A stretch of DNA of 38,250 bases from Oscillospiraceae bacterium. Its GTDB lineage: Bacteria > Bacillota > Clostridia > Oscillospirales > Ruminococcaceae. Below are positions 32,023-38,250 of the stretch, one piece after another. Positions within the stretch are counted from its first letter, which is position 1. Each line of letters opens with the position of its first letter. The DNA lies in contig WRHO01000018.1 in the NCBI GenBank assembly GCA_009783205.1, positions 1-38,250 of the forward strand. Direction: 5' to 3'. Made by a program: the position numbers and the translations under genes. The notes under the pieces are model-generated. The model made no database searches. It had not been told where the DNA came from and saw nothing but the letters and a program-made list of their open reading frames with translations.

Positions 32023-34938
32023 ATGATTATAAAGCGACTACATATGAGAACGACGCAGATGTTTTCGGCGATTATTGTTATAATTGCCGTTACGCTCGGT
32101 TGTACGGGCTGTGTACGTGAAAAAGCTTTACCGCAATCCTTATTTGAAACAACTGAAGAAGGCGTAATTTTCACCGACTTTCATGATATTCCGGATATAA
32201 CCGATGAGGAAATCGCGGCAATTGAAGAGCTTCAAAAAAAGTATACAACCTTTATATACGGTATGACGCCGAGTACAGAAACCTTTAAAGATAACAACAG
32301 CGGCGAAATCAAGGGGTTTTCCAAGTTTTTGTGCGAATGGCTTACCGAGTTATTCGGCATAGAGTTCATTCCGGCGCATATTGAATTTAACGAATTTCTC
32401 GATAAATTCATGAGCGGCGAAACGGCGTTCACCGGGGACATAACGCCGACGGAGGAGCGGAAGAACTATTTTCATATGACCGACGATATAGCCACCCGCT
32501 CTGTTCAACATTTCAGAATAAAAGGCAGTAGCTCGATTCAAGCAATAGAAGAAGAACGATTGCCGCGGTATGCTTTTATAGAAGGAACATCGACGATTGA
32601 AGACGTTGCGGCGCGTTTAAATGAGGAACAATATGAAGCCGTATTTTTTAATAATATTGATGATATTTATGCCGCTTTAGAAAACGGCGAGGTGGATTCC
32701 TTTTTAAACGAGAGTACACAGGAAAGCTTTTTTGATTATTACAGCGATGTTTACGCCGAAAGCTTTTACCCCGTTATATTTAGTCCGGTGGCGTTATCGA
32801 CGGCTTTATCCGAACTCGAGCCAATTATTACTGTCGTCAATAAAGCCCTTCATAACGGCGCGAAGCCCTATTTGAACGAATTATACAATAAGGGATATGA
32901 GGCGTATAAGAAAAACAAATTCCAAACCTATCTGACGGACGAGGAAAAAGCATATCTTAATTCTGCCGAGTCCATTCCTATCGCGCTTCAATATTTTAAT
33001 TATCCTACCGTTTTTTACGATACACACGAGAAAAAATGGGACGGAATCGCGGTGGATTTATTGAGCGAGGTCGAGAAAATTACGGGATTAACATTTAGAA
33101 TTGCGAACGAAATGAACGCCGAGATGGGTGAATTAATCGCAATGTTAAACGACGGAAGGGCGCATATGTTCTCCGATTTGGTGTATTCCGATGAAAGGGC
33201 TCAGTATTATGAGTGGGGCGAGGTAAAATTTTTAGAAGACCAATACGCGCTTTTGTCAAAAGCGTCTTTCCCCAATCTGTCGTTATCGGAAATACCCAAC
33301 GCGAGAATCGCGCTTATTAACAATACCGCTCATTGTGAAATGTTTAAAACGTGGTTCCCCGACGCACACGATGTAAAACAATACGAGACGGTTGACGAAG
33401 CGTTTTTTGCAATGGAAAACGATGAATTTGATTTGGTTATGGTATCGAAAACAAAGCTTCTTTTATATATAAACTATTATGAATATTCGAGCTATAAAAT
33501 TAATTACTTGTTTGACCATTTTTATAAAGCCTCGTTCGCTTACGGCAAAGAATATACCGTTTTGCGCGACATTGTTGATAAGGCGTTATCGCTCGTTGAT
33601 GTGGATTTTGTTGTTGAACAATGGATGACAAAATCATACGATTACAAGTCACAAATTATAATGTCTCAGCGACCCTGGCTCATAGGGGCGATTTCTCTTT
33701 CGATTGTTATTATTATTTTAACAATGGTTCTGTTTATACGAAGCAGTCATATGACCTCCGAGTTGATGAAGGCAAAGAAACAGGCGGAGATAGCGAGCGG
33801 CGCGAAATCGACATTTTTAGCAAATATGAGTCACGAAATACGCACGCCCATGAACGCCATTATCGGTATGACCGTCATTGCCGAAGCAACCGACAGCACC
33901 GAGCGGAAGAACTATGCTATCGAAAAAATAAAAGAGGCTTCTTATCACCTTCTCGGTGTAATAAACGATATATTGGATATATCAAAAATTGAGTCGAACA
34001 AATTTGAGTTGTCGACGAGCGAGTTTGAGTTTAATAATATGCTTCAAAAGGTCGCCGGTATTGTCGCCTTCCGCTTAGAAGAAAAGTCGCAAAGCTTTAC
34101 GATGAACATTGACGAGAATATACCGAGCATAATAATATGCGACGACCAACGCCTTTCACAGGTTATTATAAATCTATTATCCAATTCAAATAAATTCACC
34201 CCCGAAAAAGGCACAATTGAGCTTAACGCAAAGCTTGAACACAAAGACAATTACGGCAATTATACAATCAGAATAAGCATTACGGATACCGGAATAGGTA
34301 TAACCGAGGAACAAAAGGAAAAGCTTTTCCATTCGTTTGAACAAGCCGACTCAAATACGTCGAGAAGGTACGGGGGGAGCGGCTTAGGTCTCGCTATTTC
34401 AAAAAATATAATAGAAATGATGGGGGGCGAGATAACTGTGGAATCTAAAATAGGAAAGGGTGCGACCTTCTCCTTTACGTTTAAAGCAGAAGAAGGCACT
34501 AATAATAAGACAACCGATATAGTTCCCGAAAAACAAAATCAACGTAAAAAGCCCCAAACCGTCTCTTTTAAAGGCTGTACAATGTTGTTGGTAGACGATA
34601 TTGCGGTTAATCGTGAAATTGTTGAGTCGTGGCTCGAAGCAACGGGAATAAAAATAGACAGTGCCGAAAACGGAGTCGAGGCGGTCGATATATTAAAAGC
34701 AAACCCGGATAAATACGACGTTATATTTATGGATTTACAAATGCCGGAAATGGACGGCTACGAGGCGACCCGACAAATCAGAGCTATGAATAAAGAAATA
34801 CCTATTATCGCAATGACTTCAAATGTTTTTAAAGAGGATATTGACAAATGTCTTAATACGGGCATGAACGGTCATATAGGAAAGCCGCTCGATTATGAAG
34901 AATTATTGGATATTCTCCGTACCTTTATGGGCCCGTGA
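32023..34938 (+). CDS. Hybrid sensor histidine kinase with two periplasmic-binding-type sensor domains
   Basis: 971 residues. N-terminal membrane anchor or lipoprotein-like signal (VTLGCTGC; lipobox not canonical). Two extracellular SBP_bac_3-type domains follow (about 50-295 and 310-540; the second has [11 protein letters not shown] and [17 protein letters not shown]). One membrane helix at about 549-570, a short coiled coil, HisKA with phosphoacceptor H604 in [13 protein letters not shown], HATPase motifs ([24 protein letters not shown]), and a C-terminal receiver domain with D904 in [14 protein letters not shown] and the late K in GKPLDYEEL. The layout resembles BvgS/EvgS-type sensors of small molecules. 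No response regulator gene adjoins. ATG 32023 follows GAGGTAGGG. Element C occupies its leader. Confidence 0.93.
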   Translation: MIIKRLHMRTTQMFSAIIVIIAVTLGCTGCVREKALPQSLFETTEEGVIFTDFHDIPDITDEEIAAIEELQKKYTTFIYGMTPSTETFKDNNSGEIKGFSKFLCEWLTELFGIEFIPAHIEFNEFLDKFMSGETAFTGDITPTEERKNYFHMTDDIATRSVQHFRIKGSSSIQAIEEERLPRYAFIEGTSTIEDVAARLNEEQYEAVFFNNIDDIYAALENGEVDSFLNESTQESFFDYYSDVYAESFYPVIFSPVALSTALSELEPIITVVNKALHNGAKPYLNELYNKGYEAYKKNKFQTYLTDEEKAYLNSAESIPIALQYFNYPTVFYDTHEKKWDGIAVDLLSEVEKITGLTFRIANEMNAEMGELIAMLNDGRAHMFSDLVYSDERAQYYEWGEVKFLEDQYALLSKASFPNLSLSEIPNARIALINNTAHCEMFKTWFPDAHDVKQYETVDEAFFAMENDEFDLVMVSKTKLLLYINYYEYSSYKINYLFDHFYKASFAYGKEYTVLRDIVDKALSLVDVDFVVEQWMTKSYDYKSQIIMSQRPWLIGAISLSIVIIILTMVLFIRSSHMTSELMKAKKQAEIASGAKSTFLANMSHEIRTPMNAIIGMTVIAEATDSTERKNYAIEKIKEASYHLLGVINDILDISKIESNKFELSTSEFEFNNMLQKVAGIVAFRLEEKSQSFTMNIDENIPSIIICDDQRLSQVIINLLSNSNKFTPEKGTIELNAKLEHKDNYGNYTIRISITDTGIGITEEQKEKLFHSFEQADSNTSRRYGGSGLGLAISKNIIEMMGGEITVESKIGKGATFSFTFKAEEGTNNKTTDIVPEKQNQRKKPQTVSFKGCTMLLVDDIAVNREIVESWLEATGIKIDSAENGVEAVDILKANPDKYDVIFMDLQMPEMDGYEATRQIRAMNKEIPIIAMTSNVFKEDIDKCLNTGMNGHIGKPLDYEELLDILRTFMGP

Positions 34939-35002
34939 ACATGAATCGGTGAACACCCGCGTTGCTTATGCAACAAAACCCGGCACTAAGCTTGTATACT
35001 CT

Positions 35003-35012
35003 GTGATAGAAT
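35003..35012 (+). promoter_or_regulatory. Possible extended -10 promoter of amidase
   Basis: TGTGATAGAAT resembles TGN-TATAAT extended -10 (TAGAAT at 35007-35012) with no good -35 box at 17 bp. AAAAGGAG at 35026-35033 is the ribosome-binding site for the ATG at 35042. Confidence 0.35.
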
Positions 35013-35041
35013 ATAAAAAAATCACAAAAGGAGTATTACAA

Positions 35042-35755
35042 ATGAACAAAACAATAGTAATCGAAATCGGACACAGGGCGAACGACGCGGGCACGGTAGG
35101 CGGCGGCTTGCGCGAGACAGACCTCGCATTAGCGGCGGGTCTCGAGTTTAAACGACAGGTGGAGCGGCACGGCTTCACAACCATCCTTAATCGCATAGAA
35201 TGGGCGGGGGAGCCGCTAACCGAGTTTTACAAAAAAGCGGCGAACGCAAGCCCGGCGGCGGGTATCGCCTTCCACTGGAACGCGGGCGGCGGAAACGGGT
35301 TCGAGTGTTATACGCAAACCAACGGTATGCACTTAAGGTCGATTGAGTTAAGCTCGGCAATTGCCGACGAAATGAAAGCAATTACGGTAATGCGCCCAAA
35401 CCCCGTAAGGAATTGTAACACCCACCCTACACCCAACGGACAAAATTATACGTCGCTCATTAACAGCGTTCCCGCACCCTTTTCCTATTGTGAAATGGGA
35501 TTTATCGACAACGCAACCGACCGCGTGAGATTTGACACAATCGAAAAACAGAAACGGTACGGCGTATGCGCGGCAAAAGGCGTTTTGAAATACTTAGGCG
35601 TTTCGTGGATTGAAGAGGGCGAAGGCGTTCAAAGTCCGCCCGCAAAAAGTATATTGTACAGGGTGCAGGTGGGCGCGTTCGCCGACAAATCGAATGCAGA
35701 GAAATTTCGCGACGAGCTTCGCGGTAAGGGTTACCCCGATGCATTTATTGTTTAG
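35042..35755 (+). CDS. N-acetylmuramoyl-L-alanine amidase (Amidase_3) with half SPOR repeat
   Basis: 237 residues from ATG 35042, preceded by AAAAGGAG; upstream in-frame codons overlap the kinase and are rejected. The zinc-amidase core shows EIGHRANDAG (first His ligand), IAFHWNAGGG (His), and FSYCEMGFIDN (catalytic Glu). It would cut the bond between N-acetylmuramic acid and L-Ala. The C-terminus (YRVQVGAFADKSNAEKFRDE then GYPDAFIV) is a half-length SPOR-like peptidoglycan-binding repeat of about 35 residues, as in the repeats of Bacillus CwlC. No signal peptide is visible, so export would be by lysis or a non-classical route, as for sporulation/mother-cell or phage-like amidases. Confidence 0.87.
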   Translation: MNKTIVIEIGHRANDAGTVGGGLRETDLALAAGLEFKRQVERHGFTTILNRIEWAGEPLTEFYKKAANASPAAGIAFHWNAGGGNGFECYTQTNGMHLRSIELSSAIADEMKAITVMRPNPVRNCNTHPTPNGQNYTSLINSVPAPFSYCEMGFIDNATDRVRFDTIEKQKRYGVCAAKGVLKYLGVSWIEEGEGVQSPPAKSILYRVQVGAFADKSNAEKFRDELRGKGYPDAFIV

Positions 35756-35766
35756 AAGTATATCTA

Positions 35767-35818
35767 AAGGGTCAATAGGGTTAATGTTTTTTCAGACATT
35801 GACCCTTGACATTTTTTT
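35767..35818 (+). terminator. Possible terminator after amidase
   Basis: AAGGGTCAAT (35767-35776) pairs with ATTGACCCTT (35798-35807) across a 21-base loop; a T-run (TTTTTTT) follows within a few bases. The 3' arm overlaps the -35 box of the LRR gene promoter. Confidence 0.4.
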
Positions 35819-35834
35819 ACACTTGTGTTATGAT
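35806..35834 (+). promoter_or_regulatory. Promoter of LRR surface protein
   Basis: TTGACA at 35806-35811, 17-bp spacer, TATGAT at 35829-35834. GGAGG at 35864-35868 serves the ATG at 35877. The -35 box lies inside the 3' arm of the 35767-35807 inverted repeat. Confidence 0.75.
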
Positions 35835-35876
35835 AAAAAATACACATTGAGGATTAAAAAATTGGAGGCTTTAGGA

Positions 35877-38129
35877 ATGAGAGGGACGAGAAATAGGATT
35901 ATATCGACGTTTATTGTTTTTTGTATGGTGTTGACATTTTTGCCGACGGCGACTCTTCCCGCAAATGCTACGGAGTTTGATGATTATACATATTCCGATA
36001 ATGAAGACGGCACCGTAACGATTACCCAATACATAGGAGACGGCGGTGATGTAACAATTCCGAATACGCTCGACAGCAAGAGCGTAACGAGTATAGGTTC
36101 TAATGCGTTTCTCGGTCGCTCGCGTTTAACATCAATCACAATCCCCGACGGCGTTACGAGTATAGGCAGTTCTGCGTTTTCCGGTTGCAGAAACTTGACC
36201 ACAGCCACAATCCCCGACAGCGTTACGAATATAGCCATAGGTGCGTTTTCTTATTGCACAAGCTTAACATCAATCACAATCCCCGACTGCGTAACGAGTA
36301 TTGGTTCTAATGTGTTTAACTATTGCACAAGCTTAACCTCAATCACGATTCCCGACGGCGTTACAATTATAGACGATTCTGCGTTTTCATTGTGTGCAAG
36401 CTTAACTTCAATCACAATCCCCGACAGCGTTACAAGTATAGGCTATTCTGCGTTTTCCCATTGCCAATCGCTTGAATCAATCACAATCCCCGACAGCGTT
36501 ACAAGTATAGGCAGTTCTGCGTTTCGCGATACAAAGTGGTATGAAAATCAAGATGATGGGGTTGTTTATGCGGGAAAATTCGCTTATAGTTTTAAGGGTG
36601 AAATGCAAGAAAACACCGCTATAAAACTGCGCGATGACACAAAAGCTATTGCAGACTCTGCATTTTCCAATAACACAAACTTAACCTCAATCACAATCCC
36701 CAACAGCGTTACAAGTATAGGTAGTTCTGCATTTTCCTATTGTACCTCGCTTACATCAATCACGATTCCCGACAGCGTTATAAGTATAGGTAGTTCTGCA
36801 TTTTCCTATTGTACCTCGCTTACCTCAATCACGATTACCGACAGCGTTACAAGTATAGGTAACTCTGCGTTTGCCGATTGCACCTCGCTTACATCAATCA
36901 CAATCGGTAATGGCGTTACGAGTATAGGCGATAATACGTTTCTCGATTGCACAAGTTTAACCTCAATCACAATCCCCGACAGCGTTAAAAGTATAGGTCG
37001 CTGGGCGTTTCGCGATTGCACAGGCTTAACCTCAATCACAATCCCCGACAGCGTTACAAGTATAGGTAGTTCTGCATTTCGCGATTGCACAAGCTTAACC
37101 TCAATCACAATTCCCGACGGCGTTACAAGTATAGTCGGTTGGGTGTTTTACAGTTGCACCTCGCTTAAATCAATCACAATCCCCAACAGCGTTACAAGTA
37201 TAGGCGATAGTGCGTTTTTCAGTTGCACAAGCTTAATCTCAATCACAATCCCCGACAGCGTTACGAGTATAGGCGATAGTGCGTTTTTCGGTTGCACAAG
37301 CTTAGCCTCAATCGCAGTACCCGAGAGTGTTACGAATATAAGCTTTGCGGCATTTTACGAGTGCACAAGTTTGACTGAAATCACAATTCCTAATAGTGTT
37401 ACGAGTATAAGCTCTTATACGTTTTCGGGTTGCACCTCGCTTAAATCAATCACAATCCCAGACAGCGTTACAAGTATAAGTAGCTCTGCATTTCGCGATT
37501 GCACCTCGCTTATATCAATCACAATCGGCAATAGTGTTACGAGTATAAATCCTTATACTTTTTCGGGTTGCACCTCACTTACATCAATTACATTTAAGGG
37601 GGAGACTCCGCCGAGTTTGAATGGTTATTATTCTGTACTTGAAAACACTCCCGCTTTAAAGACTATATATGTGATAATCGGTGCAAAAACGGCATATAAA
37701 GCCGTTTCACAATTAAGCGAATATATTTTATTAGAAAGCTGTTTCGGTATGGATTGTGGTAAGTGCGATGTTTGTAACCCTGTGGAAACTACAACCACCT
37801 CCGCAACAACCGATACTGCGCCAATCACAACTACATCAACACCGACCACCACAACTACACCGCAACACGACACTACTCCCTCTACAACTACTTTAGTACC
37901 CACGCATAAAAAAGGCGTAATCTCCACACAAGGCATATCCAATGACGAGCCGACAATCTTCTGTTTCATAGAGATTCTTCTGTATCTCGTAAAAATGCCG
38001 AGCGAAGCGGAGAATAATTCAGCCGCAATATTGAGCAAGGAAGGTAAAGCGGCGGGAGAGCCGACAATCTTCTGCGGGATAGAAATACTGTTATATCTTG
38101 TGGGCTTGACCGACGGGAGCGAGTGGTAA
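35877..38129 (+). CDS. Secreted BspA-type leucine-rich-repeat protein with dockerin-like C-terminus
   Basis: 750 residues from ATG 35877; the frame stays open upstream into the amidase, but only this ATG has GGAGG and starts a signal peptide (ending TLPANATEF). About 20 LRR_5 repeats of 23 residues (LTSITIPDSVTSIGSSAF-type), broken once by a ~45-residue insert (TKWYENQDDGVVYAGKF...) normal for the family. A Thr-rich linker (about 640-675) leads to two repeats, DEPTIFCFIEILLYLV and GEPTIFCGIEILLYLVGL, which resemble the F-helix halves of dockerins, but calcium-loop Asp/Asn residues are lost and a Cys sits where a ligand Asp is usual. Likely a surface or cellulosome-like adhesion protein. Stop codon lies ten bases before a probable insertion sequence end. 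Confidence 0.88.
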   Translation: MRGTRNRIISTFIVFCMVLTFLPTATLPANATEFDDYTYSDNEDGTVTITQYIGDGGDVTIPNTLDSKSVTSIGSNAFLGRSRLTSITIPDGVTSIGSSAFSGCRNLTTATIPDSVTNIAIGAFSYCTSLTSITIPDCVTSIGSNVFNYCTSLTSITIPDGVTIIDDSAFSLCASLTSITIPDSVTSIGYSAFSHCQSLESITIPDSVTSIGSSAFRDTKWYENQDDGVVYAGKFAYSFKGEMQENTAIKLRDDTKAIADSAFSNNTNLTSITIPNSVTSIGSSAFSYCTSLTSITIPDSVISIGSSAFSYCTSLTSITITDSVTSIGNSAFADCTSLTSITIGNGVTSIGDNTFLDCTSLTSITIPDSVKSIGRWAFRDCTGLTSITIPDSVTSIGSSAFRDCTSLTSITIPDGVTSIVGWVFYSCTSLKSITIPNSVTSIGDSAFFSCTSLISITIPDSVTSIGDSAFFGCTSLASIAVPESVTNISFAAFYECTSLTEITIPNSVTSISSYTFSGCTSLKSITIPDSVTSISSSAFRDCTSLISITIGNSVTSINPYTFSGCTSLTSITFKGETPPSLNGYYSVLENTPALKTIYVIIGAKTAYKAVSQLSEYILLESCFGMDCGKCDVCNPVETTTTSATTDTAPITTTSTPTTTTTPQHDTTPSTTTLVPTHKKGVISTQGISNDEPTIFCFIEILLYLVKMPSEAENNSAAILSKEGKAAGEPTIFCGIEILLYLVGLTDGSEW
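36110..37590 (+). repeat. 69-bp tandem repeats encoding LRR_5 units
   Basis: About twenty 69-bp units are nearly identical at the DNA level around ACAATCCCCGACAGCGTTAC and AGTATAGGTAGTTCTGC. High identity suggests recent amplification or gene conversion; copy number may be variable and short-read assembly here may be unreliable. Confidence 0.85.
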
Positions 38130-38138
38130 TACTGTAAA

Positions 38139-38190
38139 GGGGCCTTCCAAAAACCTCCCGGATATGTTATAATGTAAAAGGGTGATAAAA
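38139..38190 (+). mobile_element. Left end of probable insertion sequence
   Basis: From GGGGCCTTCC at 38139 the sequence leads into an extended -10 promoter (TGT-TATAAT, 38165-38173) and a small frame with a transposase-like start. The other end is outside the window, so neither the inverted repeat nor the target duplication can be confirmed. Confidence 0.35.
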
Positions 38191-38250
38191 ATGTTACAAT
38201 TAGATTTGTTAGCGGAAGATAAACGCTTAACACGGCTCAGTCAATTAGGG
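38191..38250 (+). CDS. Probable transposase, N-terminal 20 residues (runs off window)
   Basis: ATG 38191 follows AAAAGGGTGATAAAA. Only 20 residues are visible; they end in RLTRLSQLG. The phrase LSxLGD(P) near the N-terminus is common in IS5-type transposases, which is why I suggest one, but 20 residues cannot settle it. It could equally be an unrelated gene. Confidence 0.4.
   Translation, partial: MLQLDLLAEDKRLTRLSQLG

Noticed and set aside
35610-35876. N-terminal extension of the LRR protein into the amidase gene
   Set aside because: The extension lacks a start signal, overlaps the amidase, and would bury the signal peptide that begins at ATG 35877.
36110-37590. LRR repeats as a CRISPR array
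   Set aside because: The 69-bp repeats have no unique spacers and are coding in frame throughout.
1-38250. tRNA, rRNA, known riboswitches and CRISPR arrays
   Set aside because: I looked for cloverleaf-like segments with CCA ends, rRNA motifs and repeat-spacer arrays in the intergenic gaps and saw none; a covariance-model search would be needed to exclude divergent forms.

Overview
This window looks like chromosomal DNA of a low-to-moderate G+C, Gram-positive anaerobe of the class Clostridia, most plausibly an Oscillospiraceae/Ruminococcaceae-like gut, rumen or digester bacterium. The evidence is a PhoH-YbeY-DgkA-Era-RecO core operon, DUF624, TSCPD (TIGR03905) and DUF3892 proteins, an Rnf complex, a giant two-ASKHA acyl-CoA dehydratase activase, a GH9-CBM3c cellulase, a BspA-type leucine-rich-repeat protein with a dockerin-like tail, and an NPKTG surface anchor. 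Genus and species cannot be read from the sequence alone.

Layout. 1-924: 3' end of a secreted, Pro/Thr-linker, NPKTG-anchored surface protein. 957-4466: phoH, ybeY, dgkA, era and recO in a tight, mostly overlapping operon. The first gene appears leaderless, and RecO lacks its zinc-finger segment. 4493-8406: DUF624 membrane protein, PHP-domain phosphoesterase, TSCPD protein, a DUF3892 protein on the minus strand, and the ribosome-associated ATPase YchF. 8396-10271 (minus): an AT-rich, translationally coupled pair of an OLD-like ATPase and a small PD-(D/E)XK-like protein, a candidate defence module. 10327-17046 (minus): D,D-carboxypeptidase-like lipoprotein, dehydratase activase, DUF4358-like lipoprotein, and flavodoxin-fold protein. 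17202-21683: an Rnf operon with order C-D-(G fused to A)-B and no rnfE. 21790-28153: an AT-rich cell-surface glycopolymer cluster (toroid-fold protein, CapA-LicD fusion, pyruvyl-transferase-like protein, TagD-like cytidylyltransferase, zinc-ribbon protein). 28203-31586 (minus): an unknown protein and a GH9-CBM3c-lamin-tail cellulase. 32023-38129: hybrid sensor kinase, amidase, and LRR/dockerin-like protein. From about 38139 the left end of a probable insertion sequence runs out of the window.

The most interesting structure is not a protein gene. Three intergenic elements of 160-171 bp (5411-5570, 16241-16411, 31796-31957) share a conserved core. Each is enclosed by a long inverted repeat whose sequence differs completely between copies while its pairing is kept. 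When each copy is read in the same core orientation, nearly all helix imperfections are G.U-type and almost none A.C-type, so the fold appears to be maintained on one strand. I do not recognise this family. It behaves like a conserved structured RNA, or a hairpin DNA element, rather than a simple transposon copy.

Other points worth checking are the RnfG-RnfA fusion without RnfE, two genes with identical leaderless promoter geometry, the zinc-finger-less RecO, a PHP metal ligand changed from Asp to Asn, a dockerin-like repeat with degenerate calcium loops, and a short TTGACAG repeat that supplies the stop codons of two conserved genes.
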